DNA of 64,000 nucleotides from an uncultured Clostridium sp. (GCA_934755305.1 CAKVLD010000009.1:1-64000), one strand, 5' to 3'; shown: positions 26,501 through 36,342, numbered from the stretch's first letter. The notes: generated by a model from the letters alone, not told the origin. Numbers and translations: made by a program.

Positions 26501-27172
26501 ATGAACCCTGATAAGAAATATATGACTAAAAATAAAGAAGAGGACTTAAAATTAGTTCCTTTTATGATGAATCAGGACAACAAAGATATGCCTTTGATTG
26601 GTTGGATACCAATTTTCATACTTAATAAAGATAATAAAAAAGCAGTACCAGCTAATGCAATGATACTTCCTAGCAATATATCTAACTTAGATTTTGATAC
26701 CTTTAACAATACTTTTGGAAACACTTTAAATTTACAACCTTTTGATAGTAAAGGGTTAAATTTAAATATGCAACCTTGGAATCCAAGCAATTCTTCTATA
26801 ACACCGCCTGATTCTATTAATGCTAATTACGATAAAAGTGTAAAAAATGCTACTAGTAGCCCTAATGTATTTCCTGAAGATTATAGTAGCGATGACTTAT
26901 TTATTTATAATACTCAAGGTTATACCTCTTCTAATAATAGATTAGATGAAAAAGTTACAGAAATACTTAAAAACCTTGATTTTAATCTAGATGAGGATAC
27001 TGATTTAATAAGACATTGTTCAGATAAACGTATTGAAAAAATATATGATATTATTGAAAAAAATCATCCTGAGATATGTGCTTTAATGGATAACTACAAT
27101 ATACCATCCCCTATTTCTAAACTTATTATTAGAAGAACTATTAAAGTAGCTTTAGAACATTGTAAAGGATAG
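26501..27172 (+). CDS. Hypothetical protein, first gene of DUF4397 pair
   Basis: A 223-aa protein with no signal peptide or TM segment. Residues about 1-60 are hydrophobic-polar mixed (VPFMMNQDNKDMPLIGWIPI); 60-150 are low-complexity and rich in Asn, Ser, Pro and Asp; 150-223 form a helical domain (EKVTEILKNLDFNLDEDTDL) ending with basic residues. I do not recognise it. ATG 26501 follows TTGGAGG. It ends 12 nt before the next gene's start, so the two form an operon; the Asn/Ser/Pro-rich middle and the partner suggest a structural (possibly spore or envelope) role, which is speculation. Confidence 0.6.
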   Translation: MNPDKKYMTKNKEEDLKLVPFMMNQDNKDMPLIGWIPIFILNKDNKKAVPANAMILPSNISNLDFDTFNNTFGNTLNLQPFDSKGLNLNMQPWNPSNSSITPPDSINANYDKSVKNATSSPNVFPEDYSSDDLFIYNTQGYTSSNNRLDEKVTEILKNLDFNLDEDTDLIRHCSDKRIEKIYDIIEKNHPEICALMDNYNIPSPISKLIIRRTIKVALEHCKG

Positions 27173-27184
27173 GTGATAAATTAT

Positions 27185-27868
27185 ATGTTTTTATTTAGAG
27201 ATGCTCTTCCTAACTTACAAGGTAAAGCAAGGTTTTTCCATGCAGCAGCAGGAGCTGAAGCTGTAGATATTTATAGTGATGGTTCTCCCTTAGCTACAAA
27301 TTTAGATTTCGGCGAAGTTACGCCCTATAAAGATATTAAACCTGGAAAACATAAAATAGAAATCTTTAAAGCTAGTACTAAGTCTACTCCACTTTATACT
27401 GATACTATAGAAATTATACCTAATGAAATAGTAACTCTTAGTGCCGTTCTTTTAGAAAGTACATTAACTTTATTTACCTTAAAAGATAATCCGCCTAAAA
27501 ACGTTAATGAATTAACTTTTTTAAGATTTATTAATTTTTCTCCTGATGCACCACTTTTATCTCTTTCTTTACCTGATAGTGAAGATACTTTATTTAATGG
27601 TGTTGAATATTTAGAAACTACTGGATTTTACCCTTTAAGTGGAGGTTTATATAACTTTCTTGTGACTGCAACAACTGATTCTTCTTATAGAAAGTTTATT
27701 AATTCCGTTCAGCTTAACCCAAATTCTTCTCATACAATATTTGTTATAGGATTAGCTACTGGTAGTCCTGAACTTGGTTATGTATTGACTGAAGATGGTT
27801 ATAATAATCAAAAAACTACTATAGAAGAAGAAAAACCTTTTACAAATCAACAAAATATTGATTTATAA
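27185..27868 (+). CDS. DUF4397 domain protein
   Basis: A 227-aa protein made of two related beta-sandwich units: the first opens with ARFFHAAAGAEAVDIYSDG (about 15-33) and GEVTPYKDIKPGKHKIEIF, the second with LRFINFSPDAPLLSLSLPD (about 120-138) and GFYPLSGGLYNFLV. This VRFxHAxPxAPxVDVY pattern is the DUF4397 signature, usually found on secreted proteins; here no signal peptide is visible. The upstream GTG 27173 frame start overlaps the ribosome binding site AGGTGAT; ATG 27185 is preferred. Function unknown. Confidence 0.75.
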   Translation: MFLFRDALPNLQGKARFFHAAAGAEAVDIYSDGSPLATNLDFGEVTPYKDIKPGKHKIEIFKASTKSTPLYTDTIEIIPNEIVTLSAVLLESTLTLFTLKDNPPKNVNELTFLRFINFSPDAPLLSLSLPDSEDTLFNGVEYLETTGFYPLSGGLYNFLVTATTDSSYRKFINSVQLNPNSSHTIFVIGLATGSPELGYVLTEDGYNNQKTTIEEEKPFTNQQNIDL

Positions 27869-27880
27869 TATTTCTTCAAA

Positions 27881-27925
27881 AATAAAGGTGAGAAAGTTTC
27901 AAATTATAACTTTCTCACCTTTATT
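27881..27925. terminator. Bidirectional terminator
   Basis: Perfect 18-bp arms AATAAAGGTGAGAAAGTT and complement with a 9-nt loop between the convergent DUF4397 gene and the large secreted-protein gene. Confidence 0.92.
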
Positions 27926-27935
27926 AATTTTTATA

Positions 27936-30900
27936 TTATTCTAATCCCAAAAGACTCTTAAGCCAAGCCCAGAAACCTTTCTTTTCTTCCTTAACTTCTG
28001 TATTTGTATCTTTATCATTATCTACTTCTTCAATTTCAGCTGTTTTCATAACAAACTTAGTAGTACATTTCATATCTTCTCCTACGCCTGAAAAACCTTC
28101 ATTTTCATTAGCCATATTAACTAATTCGTCTTTAGTAGCTTTTAGTTCATCTACTTTATCTAATGCTTCATTTCCTTTATTATTTAATAAATCTATTCCT
28201 TCTTCTTTATATTGTTCTATTCCATCAGTTAATGTTTGCATTCCTGTTGTTAATTCTGATAATTGTGATTGCATATCTGGAAGTGAATTCATTAAGTTTC
28301 TTGCTCTATCTATCTCATTTTGTTTTAAACAATCATTTAGAATTCTTAAAATATCTTCACTTTGTTTTAAATCATTTTGCATATTCATTAATTTAGGCAA
28401 CATTGTATTTGCTTCATCTACAAGTGGTTTATATTGACCTACTAATAAATCAATTTTTTCATCTACATTAACCATATTCATTATTGGATTTATATCTAAA
28501 GAACTTAATGTACTATTAATATCGATACCATCAATTAACTTGTTAATATCAACTTTATTGTATCTATTTTCAAATTGAGCATCAAACCCAATATTGTCCA
28601 ATAAAATTTTACCGTTTATTGTATTAATTGCCCCTTGTGCTTGTGCAACTAGTAATTTTGTCTCTTCTAATGTTCCTTTTAATTTACTTAAATTAGTAAA
28701 CATATCATTTACATTTAACGAACTTACTGTAGCTAAAGCTTTATCTATTTGATTACTATTTGTGTTTATGTCAGTTTTTAAAGTATTTATAGAATTTACT
28801 AAATTCATTAAATTTGCTTTATCTTGATCTGATAAAGAACTTATCTTTGATAATGCAGGACTTAAAGTCTCTACCATAGTAGTTAACTCATTTAATGTAT
28901 TTATTATTTTGTTTCCTTCATTCTCTTTACCTAATACATCAGTTACCGCCTTTAATACTGGTGATAAACCTTTTAATGTTCCAGTTGATTTTTCTACATT
29001 AGAAAGTAAATCTTTGTAGTAACTTAATTTAGCTATATCACTTGTATCAGTAATTTTAGCTACATTAAATGAAGCAATATAATTTTTAAGTCCTTCTGCA
29101 AGTTCTGGTTGACTAGCATATACTTGAGATACTATTGTTTCTAATTGTTTTTTTGTATCTTCTAATGTTTTCAAACCAGCTTCTTCTTGTTTAACTGCTG
29201 CTATAAGTTGTGCTTTTAATACTAAATATGCTGATGAATATCCGGTTATATCTTGACTCATAGAAGAAAAATCTACTTGAGCTAAATTTTGAAAAGATAC
29301 TAATGCACCATTTAATGTTTTAATAAAATTATTAGTTTTTTCTTCTACTGTATTACCAGGCATATTTAATATAGTTTCTTTAACAATTGTTTGCACTCCT
29401 GAAAAATCATTTACTAAACTCTTTCCATCAGTTATTGCATTTTTAGCTGACATAATAAGTTGTGGGTTAGCTAAACTTAAAACAGCATCAATTGCCTCTC
29501 TAGATTCTTTGCTTAATGAATTATAGTTTTGTTTTACTTTAACTACTTCCTCTACTAATGATTTCATAATTGGATCATTTATTAATGATAATACTGGCGA
29601 TGCTTGTTTGTACAAATCCAAAGCACTATCTATAGCAATATTTCCTTCATCAATCTTTGTATTAACCTTATTTTTATTAGTAGCTATAAAATTATCTATC
29701 CCACTTTCTGCACCACTTCTAATACTGTCCTTTAATAATCCCTTTACATTATTACCCAAAGGACCATTTATATTTTGCTTTAAAACATCTTTAGCATAAT
29801 TACTAAAAGCAGGATTATTCATAACTTCTCCTACTGAACCATTTAACGTTTGTTTCACTTGACCTTTTACATTATTTATTAATGCACCAGAATTAAATTG
29901 ACTCATAAGATTATTTACTTTGCTAGTATCTAAATCTTTAGCAAAATAGGCATCCTTAATTAAAGTTCTAGATCTTGCCACTTTATTATCACTCATTACT
30001 AAAGACAACTTATCTTGAATCTCTGATGTTTCGAGCATGTTAAACATTGGTTCAATTTTAGTTGCATTAGCTTCTTGTAATCCATCATTAATTTGAGTTG
30101 AACCATCTGCTATCTTATCAATACCATCTTGTAACTTAGTTAACTTATCTCTTACATCTGATATTGTAGTTGCTGAATCTAATTCATTTAAATCTGCTGG
30201 TAAATTAGGAGTTGCTGTTATCATTATAGGTCCTAATGAGAAGTTTTCCACATCTGCTTCTACTATTAATTTATCCTTTAATTTATCATTAAAATCTATA
30301 TCTAAAGGAATTGAATCTAAATCCAAACTTTCCTTAAGACCTGGTGCACAAGCAAACCCTACTATCGTATTATTTCCTTCTGATAACATTTTTCCACCAT
30401 CTGTTGTCACTGCTGAAAACTTATCTACTGGTAAAGTAACTACTGCTGCTACTGTAAGTGGTGAATATATTCTTTTAGTTTTTCCGTTAATTTCAGTATC
30501 CTTAAATTCTGTATTTTTAACTTCTAATTCTATTCTTATTTTTCCTGACTTTCCCGCCATATCTTCAGGATCACATTCTTCATCATCTAAAAAATATTTT
30601 ACTGACACATCAAGTGGTAATTTAGAAGTACTATTACCTCTATAATATAAATCTGTATCTTCCATATTCCAAGTAAGCTTTTCTCCACTTATTCTTGGTT
30701 CTTCATCACCTTTTACATTTTTTATATCATCTAGATTTGACTTATCAATAACAGTTATATCTTTCTCATCTGAATGTAACCAGTTAGATACTATAGTTTT
30801 CTTCACATTTCCTGTAGAATCTAATGTAACATAAACAGATTCATCCTTTGTAACTTCTGCCGCCTCTACAACGGTACTTCCTATCATAGATGTTGCCATA

Positions 30901-30947
30901 ACTAAAGCAACTGCTCTTACTGCACTTTTAGACATTGATCTTCTCAT
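27936..30947 (-). CDS. Large secreted helical protein of MMPL operon
   Basis: A 1003-aa protein with an N-terminal signal peptide (about 1-30, hydrophobic core VRAVALVMATSMIGSTVVEA), a beta-rich region to about 250, then a very long helical and coiled-coil region containing IADGSTQINDGLQEAN (about 277-292) and a second similar heptad block (TGMQTLTDGIEQYKEEG) near 915-931. Such ADGxxQLxxGL heptads occur in YhgE/Pip-type and other envelope proteins encoded with MMPL pumps. There is no C-terminal TM helix or LPxTG; the tail KKGFWAWLKSLLGLE is amphipathic. ATG 30947 is preceded by TAGGAGG that includes the stop codon of the MMPL gene, indicating translational coupling. A periplasm-facing partner of the pump is inferred. 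Confidence 0.72.
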   Translation of the reverse strand: MRRSMSKSAVRAVALVMATSMIGSTVVEAAEVTKDESVYVTLDSTGNVKKTIVSNWLHSDEKDITVIDKSNLDDIKNVKGDEEPRISGEKLTWNMEDTDLYYRGNSTSKLPLDVSVKYFLDDEECDPEDMAGKSGKIRIELEVKNTEFKDTEINGKTKRIYSPLTVAAVVTLPVDKFSAVTTDGGKMLSEGNNTIVGFACAPGLKESLDLDSIPLDIDFNDKLKDKLIVEADVENFSLGPIMITATPNLPADLNELDSATTISDVRDKLTKLQDGIDKIADGSTQINDGLQEANATKIEPMFNMLETSEIQDKLSLVMSDNKVARSRTLIKDAYFAKDLDTSKVNNLMSQFNSGALINNVKGQVKQTLNGSVGEVMNNPAFSNYAKDVLKQNINGPLGNNVKGLLKDSIRSGAESGIDNFIATNKNKVNTKIDEGNIAIDSALDLYKQASPVLSLINDPIMKSLVEEVVKVKQNYNSLSKESREAIDAVLSLANPQLIMSAKNAITDGKSLVNDFSGVQTIVKETILNMPGNTVEEKTNNFIKTLNGALVSFQNLAQVDFSSMSQDITGYSSAYLVLKAQLIAAVKQEEAGLKTLEDTKKQLETIVSQVYASQPELAEGLKNYIASFNVAKITDTSDIAKLSYYKDLLSNVEKSTGTLKGLSPVLKAVTDVLGKENEGNKIINTLNELTTMVETLSPALSKISSLSDQDKANLMNLVNSINTLKTDINTNSNQIDKALATVSSLNVNDMFTNLSKLKGTLEETKLLVAQAQGAINTINGKILLDNIGFDAQFENRYNKVDINKLIDGIDINSTLSSLDINPIMNMVNVDEKIDLLVGQYKPLVDEANTMLPKLMNMQNDLKQSEDILRILNDCLKQNEIDRARNLMNSLPDMQSQLSELTTGMQTLTDGIEQYKEEGIDLLNNKGNEALDKVDELKATKDELVNMANENEGFSGVGEDMKCTTKFVMKTAEIEEVDNDKDTNTEVKEEKKGFWAWLKSLLGLE

Positions 30948-30959
30948 ACTTACTTCCTC

Positions 30960-33056
30960 CTACATAGCATTATTCACTGAATTATCAATTTTTATATTTT
31001 TCTTCCATCCGATAGTTGTCTTATTTATAAGTCCTTCAGATACCATTAATAATGATGGTAAAACAAAAAGGATAACAACCATACTTATTACAGAACCTCT
31101 AGATATTAATAAACATAAACTCTTTATAAGTTCCATATCCGATACTAAAGCAACTCCACCTGTTGCTCCAAAGAAAGTTAAACCACTAGTCATTATTGAT
31201 TTAGCTGAACCTTTAAGAGCTATTTGAACAGCTTCTTTAGTTTTATGTCCATTATTTATTTCTTCTTTAAATCTTGAAGTCATTAGAATTGCATAATCTA
31301 CTGTAGCTCCAAGTTGAATAGTACCTATAACTATACTTGCTATAAACGGTATTACAGTTCCAGTACAATATGGAATACCCATATTTATAAATATTGCATA
31401 TTCTATTGATGCAACTAATAAAACTGGAATACTAACTGACTTAAATACAACTAATATAATTAAGAATATGGCTAATATTGAAGCAAATGAAACCTTCTTA
31501 AAATCTGAATCTGCAATATTAATTAAGTCCTTTGTAAGAACTCCCTCTCCAGTTACCATACCTTCTTCATCGTATTCTTTAACTAGATTTTCTATTTCTA
31601 AAATTTGAGCATTCTCTTCATCTTGAGCTGATTTATAAGAAGAGTTTACAAGAATCATTCTATATCCACCTTGCTCAAATATTTCTCTTATATTATCTGG
31701 GATAAATTCTTCTGGTAGATTAGGCCCAACAAATTTTTCAAAAGATACTACTGCTGTAACACCATCTATTTTTTCTATTTTATCTGACATTTCCTTTATT
31801 TTATACGAAGGTATATCATCTTTTACTACTATAAAATGACTTGTCATCATATTAAACTTATCTTTCATCTTATTAGTAGCAACTATTGAGTCCATATCTT
31901 TTGGAAGTGTTTCATCTAAATTATAATAAACACTTGCATTATTTTGAGCAAAAAAAGCTGGAAGTAAAGTTACTAAGAATACTACAATAACCAGTTTGTA
32001 ATGCTTACTAACTAAATTAGTTATATGATTAAATTCTGGCAATATAGTTTTATGTTTAAATCTGTGAATAATCTTATCAAAAGCTAATATAAAGGCTGGT
32101 AAAATTGTTACTGAACAAATTACCCCTATAACAACACCTTTAGCCATTACCATTCCTATGTCTGTACCTAAAGTTAAATCCATAGTACATAAAGCTAAAA
32201 ATCCTGCAACTGTAGTTAATGAACTTGCAGAAATTGAAATCATAGTAGCGCTGATTGCTTCTGTCATAGCCTCTATTCTATTATCATTCTTTTCTAACTC
32301 TTCATCATATCTATGCATTAAGAATATTGAATAATCCATAGTAACTCCAAGTTGTAATACTGCTGCTAAAGCTTTTGTAATATATGAAATTTCTCCAAAT
32401 ACTATATTAGATCCTAAATTATACAATATACCAAACCCTATAGATACTAAAAATATAATTGGAACAATTGTTGATTCCATAGATAAAAATAATACTAAAA
32501 CGGATAAAATTACTGCTATAAGTATATAGAAAGGAGCTTCTTTATCTGCTAAATCTTTTGTATCTTTCAAAATTGCAGACATTCCGCTTAAGAAACATTG
32601 GTCATTCATTTCTCCTCTAATTTTATCAATAGCTTTCATTGTAGATTCAGAAGCCATTGATTCATTAAATTTTATTACGACCATAGTAGCATCATCTTTG
32701 TAGATTTGATTACTAAGTTCACTTGGAAGTATATCCATTGGAACGCTAAGATCTAGTGCATCATAAAGCCATAAAGCATCATTTACTCCCTCAATCTTTT
32801 TAATTTTTTCTTTCATTTTATCTATATCTTTTTCTTCCATACCCTCTACTATTAATATTCCTGTAGATGCATCAGAAAAGACTTCATCTAAAACTTTTTC
32901 CCCTTTTACAGATCCCAAGTTTTCTGGTAAATAACTTAGTATGTCATAGTTTATTCCAGTGTTAGCATAACCAATTAATGAAGGAATTAACAAAAGTATT
33001 CCTACAATTAATATCAGTTTACTATGAACTGAAATAAACCTTGAAAATTTTTTCAC
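30960..33056 (-). CDS. MMPL/RND family transporter
   Basis: A 698-aa integral membrane protein of the RND superfamily with two repeats of one TM helix, an extracellular domain of about 130 residues and five TM helices, twelve TMs in total. The TM4 motif GVTMDYSIFLMHRYDEE (about 238-254) and its repeat GATVDYAILMTSRFKEE (about 570-590) contain the proton-relay Asp. Clostridial and mycobacterial MMPL proteins export lipids or hydrophobic compounds. The start is GTG 33056 about 11 nt after AAGGAG. It is the middle gene of a TetR-MMPL-secreted protein operon, so its substrate or an inducer of it is probably sensed by the TetR protein. Confidence 0.88.
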   Translation of the reverse strand: MKKFSRFISVHSKLILIVGILLLIPSLIGYANTGINYDILSYLPENLGSVKGEKVLDEVFSDASTGILIVEGMEEKDIDKMKEKIKKIEGVNDALWLYDALDLSVPMDILPSELSNQIYKDDATMVVIKFNESMASESTMKAIDKIRGEMNDQCFLSGMSAILKDTKDLADKEAPFYILIAVILSVLVLFLSMESTIVPIIFLVSIGFGILYNLGSNIVFGEISYITKALAAVLQLGVTMDYSIFLMHRYDEELEKNDNRIEAMTEAISATMISISASSLTTVAGFLALCTMDLTLGTDIGMVMAKGVVIGVICSVTILPAFILAFDKIIHRFKHKTILPEFNHITNLVSKHYKLVIVVFLVTLLPAFFAQNNASVYYNLDETLPKDMDSIVATNKMKDKFNMMTSHFIVVKDDIPSYKIKEMSDKIEKIDGVTAVVSFEKFVGPNLPEEFIPDNIREIFEQGGYRMILVNSSYKSAQDEENAQILEIENLVKEYDEEGMVTGEGVLTKDLINIADSDFKKVSFASILAIFLIILVVFKSVSIPVLLVASIEYAIFINMGIPYCTGTVIPFIASIVIGTIQLGATVDYAILMTSRFKEEINNGHKTKEAVQIALKGSAKSIMTSGLTFFGATGGVALVSDMELIKSLCLLISRGSVISMVVILFVLPSLLMVSEGLINKTTIGWKKNIKIDNSVNNAM

Positions 33057-33083
33057 CCCTAAACATCTCCTTTTTATACTATA

Positions 33084-33701
33084 TTAAAGCATAGCTAAAA
33101 CTTTTTTAAATAGAACAGGTTTTATGGTATCAATATCAGCTGGTTCTCCTAAAATTATAGAACTATAACATACACTGCCAACTAATTCAAATATCATAAA
33201 TAAAGTTAGTTCCGCTTCTAATTTAGCCATGTTTTGTTCCATTAACTTATTAACAAAGAATTTTGCTACTTCCTCTATCTCATTTCCTTTCTCTTCTTTT
33301 TCTTTATTTAACATAACTTTTTTAAATAAGCCACTGGAGAAGTTTTTATTAATTAACTTTAACATAAGTTTATTATCTTTAAAGTGATTTATAATACAGT
33401 CAATAAAAAATATAGTTTGTTCTTCAAAAGATTCTATACCTTTTTCCTCTGTTTTTATCATAGCTTCTTTAGCAACTTGACCGCTTTTTTGTAATATTAA
33501 TCTATTAACAATATCATATTTATCCTTAAAATAAAGATAAAAGGTACCTTTTGCTACTCCTGCTCTCTTAACTATTTCATCTATAGCTGTATTATTAGCC
33601 CCTTTAGTAGTAAATAACTCATATGCCGCGGTAAATAGTTCATCCTCCTTTTTCTTTTTATTTTGTTTAACTTTGCTAGTTATGTTTTTTTCCCTAACCA
33701 T
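33084..33701 (-). CDS. TetR family repressor of the MMPL operon
   Basis: A 205-aa TetR-type regulator: a basic N-terminus, then the HTH at about 20-65 (AAYELFTTKGANNTAIDEIV followed by AGVAKGTFYLYFKDKYDI), and a helical ligand-binding domain. The longest frame begins at ATG 33722, but this lies before the ribosome binding site GAGGAGG; ATG 33701 is the better start. The gene leads the operon with the MMPL pump and the large secreted protein. Two palindromes flank its promoter, so negative autoregulation is likely, released by a ligand carried by the pump. Confidence 0.88.
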   Translation of the reverse strand: MVREKNITSKVKQNKKKKEDELFTAAYELFTTKGANNTAIDEIVKRAGVAKGTFYLYFKDKYDIVNRLILQKSGQVAKEAMIKTEEKGIESFEEQTIFFIDCIINHFKDNKLMLKLINKNFSSGLFKKVMLNKEKEEKGNEIEEVAKFFVNKLMEQNMAKLEAELTLFMIFELVGSVCYSSIILGEPADIDTIKPVLFKKVLAML

Positions 33702-33714
33702 TTTCTCCTCCTCA

Positions 33715-33768
33715 ATGACCATAAGTCATTTTATATTTCCATTATACTCCATCATGACTTTTAGTCAA
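33715..33768 (-). promoter_or_regulatory. TetR-operon promoter with two palindromic operators
   Basis: On the minus strand TTGACT (33763-33768), 16-nt spacer and TATAAT (33741-33746) form a sigma-A promoter. TGACTAAAAGTCA (33755-33767), a perfect inverted repeat, overlaps the -35; ATGACTTATGGTCAT (33715-33729), sharing the TGAC/GTCA half-sites, lies between the -10 and the start codon. Paired sites like these are typical for TetR autorepression. Confidence 0.75.
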
Positions 33769-33917
33769 TTATTTTTATTCGATATTTTTCTTCAAATAGC
33801 TACACATCTTTTAAAATTGCTATAGATGCTGTTAAATAGTATAATTAATTAAGAACTTTGGGTGAAATTTATGTCCTTATGTCTAGTTTACCCAAAATTT
33901 TAGCGGAGGGAAAGTAT

Positions 33918-35840
33918 ATGATAGTATTAAGTTGCAAAAATATTAGCAAAAGCTATGGAATTGATGAAATTCTTAAAAATGTTACCCTTTCTATTAATGA
34001 AGGAGACAAAGTTGGTATAATCGGTGCTAATGGTGAAGGTAAATCTACCTTATTTAAAATAATATCTAAACAATTAAGCTTTGATGATGGTGAAATATTT
34101 ATAGATAAAAATAAAACTATAGGATATCTTGCTCAACATTTGAATCTTGAATCTGAAAATACTATATATGAAGAAATGTTAAAAGTTTTTTCTGACTTAA
34201 CTAGATTAGAATTAAAAATTTCTACTTTAGAAGTAAAAATGAATGAACCTTATGATGAAAATAACGCAGAATATCATAATAAACTTATTAAAGACTACAC
34301 AACTGCTCAAGAACTTTATGAAAATAGGGGTGGTTATACATATAAAGCTGAAATTAATAGAGTATTAAAAGGACTTGGATTTGTAGAAGATGATTTTCAT
34401 AAGCTAATCATTCACTTAAGTGGTGGTCAAAAAACTAGAGTTGCTCTTTGTAAGTTACTTCTCTTATCTCCAGATATATTACTTCTAGACGAGCCTACTA
34501 ACCACTTAGATTTAGAAGCAATTGAATGGCTTGAAGATTACTTAAAATCTTATAAAGGAACTGTTTTAGTTATTTCCCATGATAGATTTTTCTTAGATTC
34601 TGTTACTAACAGAACTTTTCAAGTTATAAATGGGCATGTTAATTCATATAATGCACCTTATACAAAATTTCTTGAACTTAGAAAAAAAGATTATGAAAAT
34701 GAATTAAAAGCGTATAACTTACAACAAGCAGAAATTAAAAGACAGGAAGCTATTATTGAAAAGTTTAGATCTTTTAATAGAGAAAAAAGTATTAAAGCTG
34801 CTGAGAGTAGAGAAAAAATGCTTGAAAAAATGGAAAAATTAGATGCTCCAGATAAAGAAAAAGATGCATCTAAAATATCTTTTGAAACATCAGTAAAAAG
34901 TGGATTTGATGTTTTGCACTTAGAGAAGCTTAGTAAAAGCTATGGAGATAAACACTTATTTTCTAACGTATCTCTTGACCTAAAAAGAGGTGAAAAGATA
35001 GCTCTTATAGGTGAAAATGGTCGTGGTAAAACTACTTTATTTAAAATAATAATGGATAAAATAAAACCTGATAGTGGTGTTAAATCTTTAGGAACTAATG
35101 TAAATGTAGGTTATTATGATCAGGAACAATCTAATCTTTCTGAAAATAAAACTATATTAGATGAAGTATGGGATGATTTCCCTGAATTAACAACTTCTAA
35201 ATTACGTGGTGTTCTAGGTTCTTTCTTATTCACTGGAGATGATGTATTTAAAACCATAGATAAATTAAGTGGTGGAGAAAAGTGTAGAATTAATCTTTTA
35301 AAGCTTATGTTATCTAAATCAAATCTTTTATTACTAGATGAGCCTACTAACCACTTAGATATTATGTCTAGAGAAGCTTTAGAAGATGCCATCTTAAGTT
35401 ATGATGGAACTTTAATAGTTATATCTCATGATAGATATTTCTTAAATAAAGTTATAAATAGAATAATAGAACTTAAGGAAGATGGACTTTCTGAATACCT
35501 TGGAAATTATAGCTATTACGTAGAAAAAAAATTAAATCCTCAAAGATTTGAAACTTTAGAAGAAATAGCTGGTGGTAAAACTAAAACTCAAATTAAAGAA
35601 GATAAAAAAAAGAAAAGAGAAGCCCTAAAAGAAGAGAAAGCAAAAAAACTTCGTTTAAAAAAAGTTGAAGAAGATATTAATAAATCAGAAACTAAACTTC
35701 TTGAGCTTCAAGAATCTCAATGTTTAGAAGAAGTTTATTCTAACCCTATTGAAAGTGAACGTGTTAATAAGGAGATTAAAGAAGTTGAAAAACTTATTGA
35801 AGAACTTTATGAAGAATGGGAAACTCTTTCTGAAGAATAG
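33918..35840 (+). CDS. ABC-F family ATPase
   Basis: A soluble twin-ATPase ABC-F protein; relatives act on the ribosome as translation factors or antibiotic-resistance proteins. Domain 1: Walker A GANGEGKST (36-44), signature LSGGQKTRVA and Walker B ILLLDEPTNHLD. Then a charged helical linker (about 225-295), domain 2 with GENGRGKTT (about 360), LSGGEKCRIN and LLLLDEPTNHLD, and a C-terminal coiled coil rich in Lys/Glu (about 560-640). ATG 33918 after GCGGAGGG gives the standard MIVLSCKNISKSYG start; the longer frame from 33858 adds 20 unlikely residues. No TM segments. I cannot assign it to a resistance subgroup by eye; the C-terminal coiled coil suggests a housekeeping Uup/YdiF-like type. Confidence 0.88.
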   Translation: MIVLSCKNISKSYGIDEILKNVTLSINEGDKVGIIGANGEGKSTLFKIISKQLSFDDGEIFIDKNKTIGYLAQHLNLESENTIYEEMLKVFSDLTRLELKISTLEVKMNEPYDENNAEYHNKLIKDYTTAQELYENRGGYTYKAEINRVLKGLGFVEDDFHKLIIHLSGGQKTRVALCKLLLLSPDILLLDEPTNHLDLEAIEWLEDYLKSYKGTVLVISHDRFFLDSVTNRTFQVINGHVNSYNAPYTKFLELRKKDYENELKAYNLQQAEIKRQEAIIEKFRSFNREKSIKAAESREKMLEKMEKLDAPDKEKDASKISFETSVKSGFDVLHLEKLSKSYGDKHLFSNVSLDLKRGEKIALIGENGRGKTTLFKIIMDKIKPDSGVKSLGTNVNVGYYDQEQSNLSENKTILDEVWDDFPELTTSKLRGVLGSFLFTGDDVFKTIDKLSGGEKCRINLLKLMLSKSNLLLLDEPTNHLDIMSREALEDAILSYDGTLIVISHDRYFLNKVINRIIELKEDGLSEYLGNYSYYVEKKLNPQRFETLEEIAGGKTKTQIKEDKKKKREALKEEKAKKLRLKKVEEDINKSETKLLELQESQCLEEVYSNPIESERVNKEIKEVEKLIEELYEEWETLSEE

Positions 35841-35845
35841 ATACT

Positions 35846-35878
35846 AAAGGCATATCCCCCTGTAGGATATGCCTTTAT
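35846..35878. terminator. Bidirectional terminator, ABC-F and dut
   Basis: Perfect 13-bp arms TAAAGGCATATCC and GGATATGCCTTTA, 7-nt loop, between the convergent ABC-F gene and dut exon 2. Confidence 0.9.
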
Positions 35879-35901
35879 CTCTATAAAGTAGTTATAATAA
35901 A

Positions 35902-36293
35902 TTACTTTACTCCAGTAGTACCAAATCCACCACGATCTACATTTCCAAAGGATTCAACTTCATCAAACTCGATTTCAGGCATAACTTCCATTATTCTAAA
36001 TTGACCTATCTTATCTCCTTTTTTTATCCAAGTCCCTGTTTCTTCTACACCTTCTATTATTTCTTTAGTTTTTCCTTGAAGGCAGAAAACTGGCATATGC
36101 CATTGATCATTATCTCCTATATATGTATCATCAACAACACCAACACTATTAGTTTGGATTATTCCCCAAGTTTTAAAAGTTGAACTTCTTGGAGCTAAGT
36201 GTCCTTCCCACCCTTGTGGTAATTCTAATGCAAACCCTAAAGGTATCATAGCTTTCTCATTAGATTTAACAAAAATGTCCTTACTAGAATATA
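35902..36293 (-). CDS. dut: dUTPase (dut) exon 2, after a group II intron
   Basis: The C-terminal 130 residues of trimeric dUTP pyrophosphatase, which hydrolyses dUTP to dUMP and keeps uracil out of DNA. Motifs seen: PRSSTFKTWGIIQTN (motif 2), GVVDDTYIGDNDQWHMPV (motif 3, catalytic Asp), GDKIGQFRIMEV (motif 4) and the C-terminal RGGFGTTG (motif 5). The open frame extends upstream to ATG 36327, but those bases are intron. Joining base 36293 to exon 1 (ending 38817) gives a continuous 465-nt frame, 154 aa, reading GNWIDVYSSKDIFVK across the junction exactly as in related dUTPases with WIDLRSAE. Without splicing, the product lacks motif 1. Confidence 0.9.
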
Positions 36294-36342
36294 ATAGCGA
36301 TAGGTAACCCTTTGATGTTATCTCCAAGTTTTCCCCTGCTCC

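Noticed and set aside
36294..36327. ATG 36327 as the natural start of dut
   Set aside because: The 11 codons before the exon junction are intron sequence; dUTPase motif 1 would be missing and no ribosome binding site precedes it.
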